Below, piece by piece: positions 39,482-54,886 of a stretch of DNA of 64,000 nt. A program made the position numbers and the translations under genes. The stretch comes from Albifimbria verrucaria (Eukaryota > Ascomycota > Sordariomycetes > Hypocreales > Stachybotryaceae): assembly GCA_020081605.1 (NCBI GenBank), contig JAHREC010000009.1, positions 2,108,001 to 2,172,000 on the forward strand. The letters run 5' to 3'. The stretch's first letter is position 1. Every line of letters starts with the position of its first letter. The notes under the pieces are model-generated. The model had not been told where the DNA came from. It did not search any database and saw only the letters and a list, made by a program, of their open reading frames with translations.

Positions 39482-42400
39482 TAATAATAATATTAATTAT
39501 TTTTAAATAAAAAGTTATTTAGTATATAATTATAATTTATATTATAATAATTAATAATTTTATATTATTTAAATTAATAAGATAATTTTAAATTCTATTA
39601 ATTTATAGATTCTTTTAATTAAATTAAATCTTTTATATTAAAAATTATTATATTTAATATATATTTTATTAAATAATTTAATTAATTAGATTTTATTAAA
39701 ACTATTTATATAAGAAAATAAAATAATATTAAACTTTCATTTTTTGAAAATATTAATTCTTATAAAAGCTATTAATTATTATTAATAAATTTATATTTTA
39801 ATAAAAAGTATATTCTTAAATTATTTTACAAAGAATAAAAGCTTTCCTTTCTATAATAATATATTTTTATAATTATATATTAAATATATACTTTATTATT
39901 GATTTCAAATTATTTATTTTTATTATTATATTTATTAATATAATATTTTCTTATTAATAATTAGATTTTATATATATATATAAATATATAATTATAAATA
40001 AAAATTTCAAATCATCTAGAAATATTTCTTAAATATATAATATATTATATAAATGATTTAAGAAATATAATAATATTATTAATATTTATTTCTATATATT
40101 TTGACTATAGAAAATTAATTCTATATATATTGAATTAAAAATTAAAAATTTCTTAAATTCTCTATAAATTATATTTAATTACTTAAGTTTTTAGATATTA
40201 AATATATAAATGAAAATTCTAGTTTATAATAAATAAAAATTTATTTCAAAAATAATTTAATATTTATTATTATAATATATTTATAATCTTTTAATATTTA
40301 TATAAGGTTTTTTTATTATAAGAAAAATGTAAATTTAAAAGAATAATATTATTAAATTCTTTTAACTTAATAAGAAAATACTTTTTAATTCTATACTATA
40401 GTATTTTATTATTATAAATTTTAAAATTATAAAAATACTTATTATTATATATATAAGATTTTTTTTAATATATATAAAAATTAAATATATATTTAATTAT
40501 TTTCGAAATTATAAACTTATAAAATCTTATTTATATATAATTTCTTTAGTTTAATATATATTTATTATACAGCTTTTTATTAATTTACTTATTAATATAT
40601 ATATAATACTATAATTTTAATAATCTTATAATATTTTTATATTGAAATTAATATTTTTAAATTTATAAATTTTTATATTAATATAAACTTTATTTTTAAA
40701 ATTGATTTTTTATTTAAAATATATAGAATTTATAATAATAAATAATTTATTATCCTTAAAAGCTTTAAATAATTTCTATAAATAACTTTTATCTTTTTAA
40801 AACTTTAATATATATAATTAATAAATATATTTTTTACTTTTTAATAAATTTTATATATTATTATATTATTTTATTAAAATTATAAATTAATAATTAGTAA
40901 AAGGTTATTAATTATATTATTATATTAATAATTTAATTGTATAATTTTTTTAAATAGTTTAGAATATTATAATTAAACTTCTTAATTATTCTTAATTATA
41001 TATATATTCTTTTTAAATAATAATATATTAGATTTAAAATTAATTATAATAATATATAATAATATATTATTTATTTATAAATTTATATTATATAAAAAGT
41101 CTTTTATTATTATTAATAATTAATTTTTAATTAATTTTAAACTTTTTATTATAAATTTATTTATTTAATTTAAAGAATATATTTTATTATTTATTAAGAT
41201 TTTAAGGTTTAAATAAGAATCTACAATAATTATATTTTATTGACAATTATATATTATATTATATAGATATTTTTATTTTATAATAAATAAAATATATAAT
41301 TTTAGCTTATTTATTATATATATCTTTATTTTAATAAAAGTTTAATATAATATATTATAATATAGTTTATTGATTTATATATATTATTTATATATCTTAT
41401 TAAATATTATAAATATTTTAAGATTATAAATTAAATATAATTTAATACTCTAAAGTTAAATATTTAAATATAAATTAATTATTAATTATTTATTATTAAT
41501 ATTAAATATCTAATTTTAAGTATTCTATAAATTATTATTATATTAAAGAATAATTATAAATAAATATTAAGAGTTATAAATATAAATAATAAAAAATACT
41601 AAAAGAAATTATTTTTATATTTAACTATATAGTAATTATTAAAGCTTTATTAATATATATATATATTCTTTTATAATATATACATATTCTTATTATATTT
41701 AAATGATTAAATAATATTTAATATATTAATTTTTATTGCTTTTTATAAATATTCTTTTAATAAATAAATATATATAATTTAGATTTTATTTAAATTTTAA
41801 ATAATACTTTGATTATTTATAAGTAATAATATCTTAAAGTTTTTAATTATTTTAATTTAATTTCTTTATTATTAATAAAATTAAAAATATATTGTTTTTT
41901 ATTTATATAAATTAATTTTTATTTAATAAAAGAGTAAAATTCTATTTTATTAAATATAATTAATTACTTATATTTATATTTTTTATTATTTAGAATTTAA
42001 ATTATAATTTATATTCTATTTATAGTATATTATTTATAATAATTTTTAATTTTTTATACTAATATTATTATTTCTATTATTATATATATATAAAATTATA
42101 AGATTATAATAAATCTTTAATTAATCGTATTAACATTAATTTATATTTTTAATTTCTATATTATTCTTATTTTTATTATAATATATATATATATATATAT
42201 TAATAAATTTTATTATTTATTAAATTATTTATTAACTTATTATAATTAATTATATATATAAATTATAAATTAGAATTAGTTTCTTTTAAATTTTCATTTT
42301 ATATATAATTAATTATAAATTTCTTTATAAATATATTCTTAATTTTATTTTATATATTTATATTAAAGATATTATTAATATTATAAATCTTTAAATAAAC

Positions 42401-42502
42401 TTATTATATTTATATTTTATTAATTTAAATTATAAAATATATAAGTTTTATTATATATAATTTATATTTATTATAAAATATTTTATTAATATTTTAATTT
42501 AT

Positions 42503-45168
42503 TAATTTTACTCTATACCTACTATAAGTTATATAGATATTTTATATTTTTATAGTAGCTATAATTAATAATTTATTCTTAATCTATTATTATAAGAAAT
42601 AAATATTCATATTAATTAAAATCTTTTCTAATAATTAAAGGCTTCTAAGATTATTTAATATAAAATAATATTATATAATTAAATAATTTATTAAAATAAT
42701 TTAATCTTATTAAATTCTTTAGATTTGTATTCTACATCTTATAATTTATAGTAAATTATTATAAAAATAAATTAATTAATATAATAATTAGAATTTTAAT
42801 ATTTTTGTGAATATTAATATCTATTTTACTTATTATTAAAAGATTAGAATATATAATAAAATATATATAAAATTATTTTAAATATTTTTTTAATTTAAAT
42901 TTAAATAGCCTAAAGTTAAGAATTTTATTATTATTAATTATAATATTAAATATATATTATATTATATACAGTACTTTAATATTTATTATATTAATATTTA
43001 ATTAAAAATTTAATTATAATTTAATATTTATAGTTATATATTATTAAATAATAATAATAATAATTAATATTATAAAAATAAAAAAATAATAATTATAACA
43101 TTTTATATTTATAATTTTTATATATATTTCAATAATCTTTAAAGTTTTAATATACTTAAATTTAATAAGATTCAATTTTTTGGAGTATTTTTAATATAAT
43201 TAATATAAAGCTGAATAATTTATAAAATTAAAATTTATTTTATATAATATAAGATTTAAAATATATTTAAAATTTAGTTTTAGATTTTTTTATTTATATA
43301 TAATTTTAATATTTATAATAATTAATTAATTTTAAAAGAATATACTATATATTTCAATAAAAATAATGAAATAATATTAATACAATAAAGTATATATATA
43401 TAAATATAATTTTATAAAATAAAGTTTTTAATATCTCCTTATTTATATAAAATATATACTTAAATTTTTTAATAATCTATATATTTTTCTTAAATTTTAG
43501 TTTAAATATTAAAAATAGAACTGTATATTAAATAAATATAAATAAAATATTTCGTAAGGAAATTAATAGTTTATTTATTTTTATTATTTTATTATATTTA
43601 ATATTTATATTTTCTTTTTAAGAATAATTTAAGCTTTTTAGATATTATTTTAAAATTATTAATATTAATTATTATATAATAATTTTCTATATTATATAAT
43701 AATTTAATTATAAATATAATTAACTTTTTATAATATTAATATTAATTTATATAATTAATAATAAATCTTTTTTAATTAAACTTATATTTTTAAGGTATAT
43801 TTTTAATTAATATTTATTATTAAAAATCTTTTAGAGATTCTTAATAATAATATTTATATATCTTTTTTAATAATTATTAATAAGCTTATTTTAATTAAAA
43901 AAATATACCTTAAAGCTAAGATATTAAATAATCTTATTTATAATAAGATTCTTTATTATCTTTGAAAAAGTTCTTAATAATTAATATTAATATTTTTATT
44001 AATATATTAATAATATAGAATATATAAAACCTTTTATTAAATAGGGTTAATATTTAATATCTTTAATATATTAAAACTATAATTAGTATTAGTAATTCTT
44101 AATAACTTAATATTAAATAATTTTAATAATATAATTATTTAAATAAATATTTATATATAATATATTATAGTTTTTATTTATAAATATAATAATATCATAG
44201 AAGATTTTATAAATATATATAATATTATAAATATTAAGTATTAATATTTTATAATAATTTATTATATTTATTATTAAATAATTAAATAATTAAATAATTA
44301 AATAATTTATTAATAAATAGATTTTTATATCTATAAGCTTAAAAACTAGATATTTTTATGTTTATTATAAATATAAAATTAATTATAAAATTATTAAGTT
44401 AATATTTAATTAAAATCCTTTTAAAATAATATTATTAAATAAAATTATTTATTATTTAATATAATACTATTCTAAATATTATAATATTTAATTTAAGCTA
44501 AGATTAATTTCTAAGAATTAAGGAATATTATATTATTTTTTTAAAATTCCTTATTTTAAATATTTTATAAATATATATTAAGGTTATATTTATATATATT
44601 TATTTATTCTATAAAAATTTATTATATATTCTTCTATCTTAAATATAGCTATTAATTAAGAATTATATATAAATAATTTATTTATTATATTAAGGTTTTT
44701 AAAAGATTTTATTTATGTAATATTAATAATAGCATTTTAGCATAATGTTTATTATTATTTTCTATATTTAAAAACTTATTATTAATTAATCCGCTTTAAA
44801 TATAATAAATTATACTATATTATAGATTTAAAATATTTAGTTTTTTAATTAATTATTTAGTTAATATTGAACTTTTTAATAATCTTATATATAATATTAA
44901 ATACTATTTTAAATAATAATAAGGATTAATTAAAAATAGCTTTTATTATAATTATAATAAAGAATTTAATATATACTATATAATATAAGAGATAATAAAT
45001 AGGTGGAGAGTAAATAGGGAAGAAAATAAAAATAGTTTATTATATTCTATAGGTATATTATATTTTTAATATTATTCCTATAAACAGTCTAATATTATAT
45101 CTTTAGGGTATTATACTATAAAAATATTAAATAAATATTAAAATTATAGAAAATATAGAATATAATCC
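42503..45168 (-). mobile_element. 2.7-kb TIR DNA transposon, copy B (inverted, RIP-degraded)
   Basis: A 2,666-bp inverted copy of the 36,789-39,481 element. Matches include the CCCTATTTACTC segment near one end, the GAATCTTATTATAAATAAG segment and the TCTATACCTACTATA end. It is flanked by TAATTTAT (42,495-42,502) and TAATTCAT (45,169-45,176), an 8-bp target duplication with one C/T difference as RIP would make. The own target duplication shows that it inserted independently of copy A and that the inverted pair is not a simple palindromic rearrangement. Confidence 0.85.
44270..44312. repeat. 8-bp tandem repeat AAATAATT
   Basis: About five copies of AAATAATT in tandem within copy B of the 2.7-kb transposon. 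Copy A lacks this run at the matching place, so it arose after the two copies separated. Confidence 0.7.
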
Positions 45169-47261
45169 TAATTCATAATTTAATTAATATATCTTTTTAA
45201 TCTTTATATATTTAATTCTTTATTAATTTTTAATTTTTAATACTATTATTCTATAGTTTTTTTATTTTTATACTTAAATTAGATTTTTAAATATATTAAT
45301 AAATAATAAGATATTTTAATAATAATATATATTCTTATAATCGATTTTTTTATTTATTTTTTTAATATTTAATAAAAATCGGTTTATTAATTGAAATTTA
45401 ATATATAAGAAATTAAGATCTTATTATTTAATTTTTTAATTTTATTATAATTATTATAAAATCTTTTAAAATTATATAAAAATAATTTTCTTTTTTTCTC
45501 TTAATTTTATTTATATTTATAATATTATAAATTATTTATCTTATTAAATAAAAAGATTATACAACTTTAATAATAATTAACTATATTAAAATACTTAATT
45601 ATAATTTTTATATTTTTAATAATCTTTTAATTTTTAAATAATAATTTAGTTATTTATTTAAATCTATATTTTTGAAGTTTAATAAATCTTTATTGAATAT
45701 ATTTAGGTTTTTTAAATTATTTATTTTTATAATTTTAATTAATATTCTTTTTAAATAACTATTTATTATACTTAATTTTTAATATTAATATTATATATTA
45801 AGCTTTAATATTTAATTTTATAATTATTTATTTATTATTCTATTATCTTATTTAATAAATTATAATTATTAAAAACTTAAATTTAGTTATATATTTAATT
45901 TAACTTTTATATTTATATTAAATAAGAATAGAAATATTAAGTTTTAGAATTTATTTATTATATGTTTTAAATATTTTAAATATTTAAATAAATCTTTTAT
46001 TTTATAGTATTAAATAAAATATGGATTATTATTTTATTAATTAGTATTTTTTTATAATAAATTTATTTCTTATTATTATTATTAATTATAAATATAAATG
46101 TTTTCAATAATATTAATATTTTTATTTTATATAATATAATAAATAATTTTTTTATTAAAATCTTAAGAGAGAAATGAATATATTATATTTATATAAACTT
46201 ATAATCTTTATATTTATATTTTATAAGTTTTATATCTCATAAGTATTAAATTATTTATCTTAAATATTTAATTTAAATTTAGAAAATATATATATATTTT
46301 ATTTAAATATATAATTTAATAATAATATATAATATTTTTGATTATTCTAATATAATATTTATAGATTAAGTTATTTTTATTTATTATAAAAAAATAATAA
46401 ATATATATAAAGTATTATTTATATTAAAAACTAAAATTATTTTAATAAAGTATTTATTTTATAATTAATTATATAATAGATAAAATAATATATTTATTAA
46501 ATAATTATTTATATAATAAATAAAATAATAATAATAATAAAATATAGCATTTATTATAATTATATATTAATAAAAACTATTTTAAAAAATATGAACTTTA
46601 ATAAAGATAATATAATTTATTTATTTATATTTATAGAATATTTTATTAATCTTTATCTTAGGATATATTAATTAATTTATTAGTTTAAGAATTTTTAATA
46701 TATTATATAAATAATTAAACCTATTATAAATAGATAAATAATATAATAATATTAAGATTTATTTAATTATTATTAAATATTATATAGATTTAAATATATT
46801 AATTTAAATATATAAGATTTAAATTATTTTTCTTATATTTATATTTAAAGTCTTATTTATATATATATTCTCTATAATATATATTCTTTATAATATATAC
46901 TTATATATAATATATATATATATATTATTTAAATTAATTTAAATTAATTTAATAATTAATAAATTATTTTTATAATTAATATAATATAATTTAATAATAT
47001 AAAAAATTAAATTATAATTATAAGCTTTTTAATAAATTAATAAAAATATAAAAATATAAAAATAAATTAAAAATTTATAATATATAATAATATTAAAATA
47101 AGCTTATATAATAAATAAAAGCCTTATTTTAAAATTCTTAAAAATATATTTAAAGTTTTAAATTATCTATAAATAATAATAATATTCAAATATAAATATA
47201 ATATATTTATAATAAAACTATTTTTAATATATTTTAATTTTTATAATTTTATATTTTATTT

Positions 47262-47568
47262 TTTTATTATTTTATTTATTTTATTTATTTTATTTATTTT
47301 ATTTATTTTATTTATTTTATTTATTTTATTTATTTTATTTATTTTATTTATTTTATTTATTTTATTTATTTTATTTATTTTATTTATTTTATTTATTTTA
47401 TTTATTTTATTTATTTTATTTATTTTATTTATTTTATTTATTTTATTTATTTTATTTATTTTATTTATTTTATTTATTTTATTTATTTTATTTATTTTAT
47501 TTATTTTATTTATTTTATTTATTTTATTTATTTTATTTATTTTATTTTTTTATTTATTTTATTTATTA
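47262..47568. repeat. 9-bp minisatellite, unit TTTTATTTA
   Basis: About 33 near-perfect copies of the nonamer TTTTATTTA over 300 bp, with a slip (TTTTTTTATTTA) near the right end. The period equals that of the 28.2-kb array, and the reverse complement TAAATAAAA is one of that array's variant units. Confidence 0.95.
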
Positions 47569-48394
47569 TAGAATTTATATATTTTAATATATAATATTTT
47601 TAAAATTATAATAATTATAAAAGTTTAATTAAAGAATAATATACTTTAGGAAAATATATATTAATAAAATCTATAATAAGTAGTAATAAAATAATAATTA
47701 AAGATTTATTATTTAATATATATATTTATAAAAGAGTTTTTATATTAATATTTATTAATAAAGATTAAGAATTAAAAATAAAATTATATTAATGATTTAA
47801 TAACTTAATATTTATTATATTATTATATTAATATATAATTCTTAAATAAATAAAGATATAAAAATTAATATATATTTTTATATTAATATTATTTGAAATA
47901 TATAAATATAATAAAGAATAATTAAATTATTTATATTATATTTTAATAATTAATTATATAAGAATATAAATATTAAATAAAATAAATATATTTTATTTTA
48001 TATTAAGATAAGAGAATTATATTATTAATATAAGTAAATATTTTAATTTAAAAACGTTTAAATTAATATTATATATTTTTTAGAAAATATCTTAACTTTA
48101 TATATTTAATATTAATATTAATATAAAAAATAAATTTATAAAGGAAATTAAGAATATATTATGAAATTTTAAAATAAATAGATTTAAAAATTTAATAAAA
48201 TTAATAAATATTCATTATAATAACTATTATTATTAGAAAACACTTAATACTTTTATTTAATATAATATAATTAAATAATATGCTTAAAAAGCTTAATTTA
48301 AATTTTAATAAAAATGTTTATATAAAATTAATTCTATTAAAATAATAATAATTATTATTATTAATTAATATGTTTATAAATTATAACTTTATAG

Positions 48395-48525
48395 CTATAT
48401 AAGATTACCTATCTACTAGGCTTAGAATCCTCCTTTATCTTACTTAATAAGTATATAGAATTATTAAAAGTATAGTATATAGTTAGTATAATAATATATT
48501 AAGGCTTATTTACCTAGGTAAAAAA
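48395..48525. other. Less-mutated island
   Basis: A short stretch with words such as GATTACCTATCTACTAGGCT, AATCCTCC and TTACCTAGGTAAA. The last is a palindrome of the same class as the intergenic TACCTAGGTA motifs in the gene-rich part. No function recognised. Confidence 0.4.
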
Positions 48526-51500
48526 ATAATAATAAATATTAATAATAATAATTAAGGCTTTTAATAAAATATATATTATTAAATAAATAATATATATAAT
48601 ATATAAATAATATATAGTTATACTAAAATAATACTTAATAAAAAGCCTAATCCTATAAATTTATTATATATTAAAGCCTTAAAATATATTATTAAGCTTA
48701 TATTATAAAAGATTATTAAGCTAATTTAAATAGTTTTTAGAATATATTAAAAAAGTTTATTACTTAAACTTATAATTATATTAAAAATATAATAAAGCTA
48801 TTTATATTTTATAAATTTAATATAAAACTTCTTTTAAATTATATTATAATTAAATTAAATATTTTTATTATATAATTAGCTTTAATAGTCTCCTTTAATA
48901 AGTTTTAAAGCTATATATTAATTCTTTATATAAGCTATTATAATTAAAATAATAATATTTTTAATATAAAATTATTTTTATATAATATTATAAATCCTTT
49001 ATAGTATATATTTATAAATTTAAATCTTAAATTAATAATAAATTATATTTAAATATTTTAAATATAATAAATAAAGCCTTTAAAAATAATATTATAATAA
49101 TTATATATTAACTTTAAAATAAAAATTAAATAATAATTTTTAATAAAATATAATTTAATATATAAAAAATAAAATATAAATTTATAAAGCTTTTAAATTA
49201 ATTATAAATATAAATAAAAAAACTTTTATAATAATAATAAAAAGTATATTTTATTTAAAATATAAATTAAATAAATCTTAAAAGATATATTAAAAAATAA
49301 ATAAAATAAAGATTTTATATATATTATAAATATAAAATTAATATAAAAATAAATTATACATAATACTTTTAATAAGTATAATTATCTTAAAAATATTAAT
49401 AAACTTTATTATAATAATATTATAATATAATCTTAATTATTAAAATATAAATTATATAAAAATTAATTAAGCTTATTTAATATTATAAATATTATAAATA
49501 AGAATATATAATAAAATATTATATTTTAAAGCTAGAATATAATTATTATATATATATTATATATTTAAAAAATAAAGATATTTATTTAATCATAAAAGGT
49601 TTAATCTTTAAATAATATATTCTTTATAAAAAAGATTATATAGCTTAATTCTATATTTATTTTATAATAATTATAAAAAAATAAATATAAAAAATATTTA
49701 TTTATTAATTTTATTAATTTAAAATATTACTCTTTAAATCTAAAAGATTTATTAATTTATTAATTTTATTATAAAAATATAATATTAAAACTTAAAATAT
49801 AATTAAATTAATATTAAATTTAATATTAAATTCTTTAAAAAAATATATAATATTTAAAATATTTAAAATTTAATTTTATAAATAATAATTAAATTAATTT
49901 TATATTGAGCTTTAATTATAATAATTTATATATTATTCTTAGATTATTAATATTAAGCTTTTAATTTTTATAAATATAAATTAAAATATAAAATCTTTTT
50001 TTTATAAATATTATAATAATTTAAAAATTCTTTTATAATATATAATTAATTAATAAATAAATATTAATTTAATATTTTAAATATAAATTAAATCTAATTA
50101 TATTATATTATAAAAGCTTATTTAAATTATAATTTATTTATTATATTTTAAAATATTTAATTATTATTTAATTCATTATAATAAATATATAATATTTTAT
50201 ATATATAAATATCATAAATTTAATTTATAAGAATTCTTTTTAAGATTAAATTAAATAATTATATATTTTATTATTTTAAATTTAAGAATTTATAATTATT
50301 ATTTTATTTTTAATTTAAAAAAATTAAAATTAATATAATTCTTTATAAATATTATATTAATAATAAATATAAATTTTTTTTTATAAAAACTTTAATTTAT
50401 ATTATTTATTATAAAATAAATATAATTAATATTTTATAATTAATATTTTATAATTAATAAAATTTTTATATAAAAATATATTAATTATATTTTAAATTTT
50501 TTATTTTTAAGAGTATAATTATTAAAAATAAATTAAATAATAAAAATAATATTATTAATTTAAATTTAATAATCTAAGGCTTTAAAATATTATAAATAAA
50601 TATTAATAATATATTAAATAATTTTAATTATATTATATAAATATTTAAAATTATAATTATAATTTATTTTATTATACTTATATATTATTATTAAAATTTC
50701 TTAAATAAAAAAAATTATAATTAAATTAATAATCTATTTTAATATATTTTATATTATTCTTAAATTAAAAATAAAAATAAATAAGCTTATAAATTAAATT
50801 ATAAATTAAATTTTAATTATAATTAATATATTAATCCTTAAAAATATTTTAAAGCTTAAATATTTAAATTTATAATAAAATTATAAAATAATAAAGATTA
50901 TTATAATTATAAAATAAATATATTATAAAATATAATATTTAAATAATTTAATAGTATTTAATAATTATAAAATAATATAATTAGTCTAAGTTTATAATAT
51001 TTATAATATATAGTATAATATATAAAAAGCCTTTTAAAATTAATTTCTATAATTTTATAAATAAAATAATATAAATAATAAAATATTAAGCATAATTAAA
51101 AATAAATATTAATTTAAATTTATATATATTTTATACTTAAAAAGTATACTTTAATTATAAATATATTTAATATTATAAAAATCTTTAAAAAAAAGCCTAT
51201 ACTTTAATAAAAAATTCTTTTTATTTTAATAATTATCCTAAGAATTATTAATATAAAAATAATAATAATATAAAACTATATTATAATAAATAATATATTA
51301 ATTAATATTAAAATTATAATTATAAATATAAAATATATATTATTTTATTAATAATTATAAAAGGCCTTTAATAATAATAAAGTCTTAGCTAGCTTATTTA
51401 AGGCTTATAATAATCTCTTTTTAATATAATAATAATCTTAATTTTAATTAATTTTATATTTAGTTATTTTTATATTATATTTATTATAATATTAAAAAAC

Positions 51501-52832
51501 TAAAAAAATTTATTAAATAATATTAAATTTCTAAAAATAAAAACCTATTTTATTATTTAATGTAATTAATATAATAATAAAAATAATAATTAAAATAATA
51601 TATTTAATATAAACTTAATATAATTATTTATAATAAATTAATTTAAACCTTAAATAAAATAGATTTTTTAAATTAAATTCTTAAATAAATTAAAAGCTAT
51701 ATTAATTTATAAATAAGCTATTTTTATTTTAATAATTAAATTTTAAAAAAGAATTATTATAATAAAAATTCTTTAAGATTTTAATTTATTATTAATATTA
51801 TTTATTCTATTTATTAATAGCTTTTATAAACCCTTTCAGAATTTATTAAATATTATAATTATTAAGTATATACATAATATAAATATTATTAATATTAAAT
51901 ATAATATAAAAATAATAATAATTTAATTATTGTATAAAAATTAAGCTAACTTAATTAAATATATTTTTAAGATTAATATAAATATATATATTTATTTTAC
52001 TTATATTTATAAAATAAATGTAAAATAAGTATAATTATAATTAAATTAATAAAGATTATATAAATATTTAATATATAATCTTATATATAATATAAATAAT
52101 AAGTATATATTATAAAGATTCTTATTAAATATATTTATTAATAATTTATATTAATTAATATTATTATAGCTATATAAAATTATTATATTAATTATATTTA
52201 TAAATTATATATAAAAATTATTTATATATATATTATATATAATATCTTTATTTATTCTAAGCTTATTCTTGAATATAATAAATTATATATTTAATTTATT
52301 CTTTTTATAAAATATTAAAAAAATACTTTTAAATTATAATAAATATATATTATATAATCTTAATTAAAAACCTTAAAATTAAATTAAGGATTTTAGTTTT
52401 TAATATATATTTTAATAAAAAGAATTATAAACTTTAAATATTATAATAATTTAAAAAGCTATTATCTTTTTTATATTATAATTATAAATATTATTAAAAT
52501 CCTAAAATAAATAAAAAAATAAAAAAATAAAAAAGTTATAAGTATTTTATATATATTATAATTATAATTAAGCTATAGAAATTATTTTAAAAAAATTTAA
52601 AAATTTATAATATTAAAATAAATAAATTAATAAAAATATAAAATATTATTTTATATATATTAAGATTAATATATAATTAAAATAATTAATTTATATTTAT
52701 ATTTTTTCACTATTAAGACTTTTTAATTATATAAAAACTTAATAAAATATATAAGTTTTATATTTATAAAGATAAAAATTATAAAAATTTCTATTTTAAA
52801 AAAATCCTAAAAATAATAATATATTAATATTA

Positions 52833-52837
<5 letters not shown>

Positions 52838-52870
<33 letters not shown>
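52838..52870. repeat. (TA)n microsatellite
   Basis: About 13 consecutive TA dinucleotides. Shorter TA runs are scattered through the whole AT block. Confidence 0.85.
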
Positions 52871-52875
<5 letters not shown>

Positions 52876-54249
52876 TTTTATTTATTATTTATTTTATAAA
52901 TATATATATAAATTTATTTTAAAAATATTATAAAATTATATTTAATTTAAAAAATCTTTTTATATTTTAATAAAATTAAATTAATTATCTATAAATTCTT
53001 TTAAATATATAATATAAAATAATTTAAAATAACAAAAATATTAAGTTATAATTTTATTATTATAAATAAATTATATATTAATATTAAGCTTAATATAAAT
53101 ATATATTTAATTTTATATTTTATAAATTATAATTAAAATATTATAATTAAATAATTATAAAATATTATTAAAAATATAAAAATAAATAAAAATATAATAA
53201 AATTATAATAATATTAAAATAAACTTAAATAATAAATAAAAAAATTATATTTTAAATTTTTTAAAAATTATAAATTAATAATACTTTAAAATAATTATAA
53301 TATTAAAAATATAAATTTATTATATTTATAATAATACTGATTTTATTTTTATGTTTTTATTTAATATAATTTTTTAAGTTTTTTAATAATTTTTAAGATT
53401 AAAAAATTTTAATTAAAATTTTATTTTATTTATATATTTTTATAAAAAAGCCTATAATAATATAATTATATTATAATTATTTATTATATTTAATATAAAT
53501 ATTATAATAAAAAAATAATTAAACTTAACCTTAGAAGCTAAATATATTATTTTTTTTAAAATTAATATATTTATTATATTAAATATATAATATTAATAAA
53601 TCTATATTATATATAAATTAACCTTAATTTAAATATTTATTAATATTTTTTTTTAAATATGTTTAGATTTTCTTTATTATAATTAGAATAATATTATAAA
53701 TAATAATAAAAAGCTAATAATATAAATTAATATTAAAGTAATTTTATATATAATATAATATATTTTTTAAAATTTATAAAAATATAGATTTTATATATAA
53801 ATATAAATTATATAATTAATAATAATTAGAATTATTAAAAATTAATAAATAAATTAATATTATATTTAAGATAATATATATATAATTTATTATAATATAA
53901 ATTAATAAGGCTTTATACCTCAAGACTTATATATATATAATATATTATATAAAATATAAATTAAACCTATTTTATTTTCTTCAAGTATATTTATATATCC
54001 TTAAGAGCCTTAGTTTTTTTATTTTTTTAGCCTTTTAAGAGAATAAAAAAAGTATATTTAAAATATAAATAAAAATAAAGTATTTTTTCTTAAAAAAATA
54101 TTAATTATTAAAAAAAAAAGCTAAATTATTAAATATTTATAAAATATTAATATATTTAGTATATATATATAATAAAGATAATATAAATATAATAAATATT
54201 TATAATAATAATAATAATTATCTTATTATTATTATAATAATAATAATAA

Positions 54250-54527
<278 letters not shown>

Positions 54528-54556
54528 GTTATTATTTCTCTTTATCTTAAGAAGCC

Positions 54557-54886
54557 TACTTTATATAATATTAAAAGGCTATAAATTAATAATTTTATTT
54601 ACAAGCTTATTATAGCCTTATATTAATATTATAATAAACCCTTAAATAAAACTATATTTAATAATATTAATATAATATTATAAATATAATCTTCCTTTTA
54701 GTATAGTTTAGGTTATAAACTATACTTAAAATAAAGATCTTAATATAAATATAGACTAAAGCTATATTATAGATAAATTTATTTAGGCTAAGGTTTTTAT
54801 TTATTATATAATTTTCCTTATAAATTAAAACTATAAATATACTATATATAATAAAATATATTATTTAAAGTATATAGTATTTAATA
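54557..54886 (+). repeat. 330-bp direct repeat, copy 1
   Basis: It aligns over its length with 57,947-58,270. Shared landmarks are TTATATAATA, TAAAAGGCTATAAA, TTTATTTAGGCTAAGG, ATAGTTTAGGTTATAAACTA and the TATATTATTTAA end. It may be an LTR or a dispersed repeat. The 3.06-kb interior has no frame, and no target duplication could be settled. Confidence 0.75.

Noticed and set aside
36789..45168. A single palindromic rearrangement or assembly artefact making the inverted arms
   Set aside because: The arms differ at many positions and each has its own distinct 8-bp target duplication, which indicates two separate insertions.
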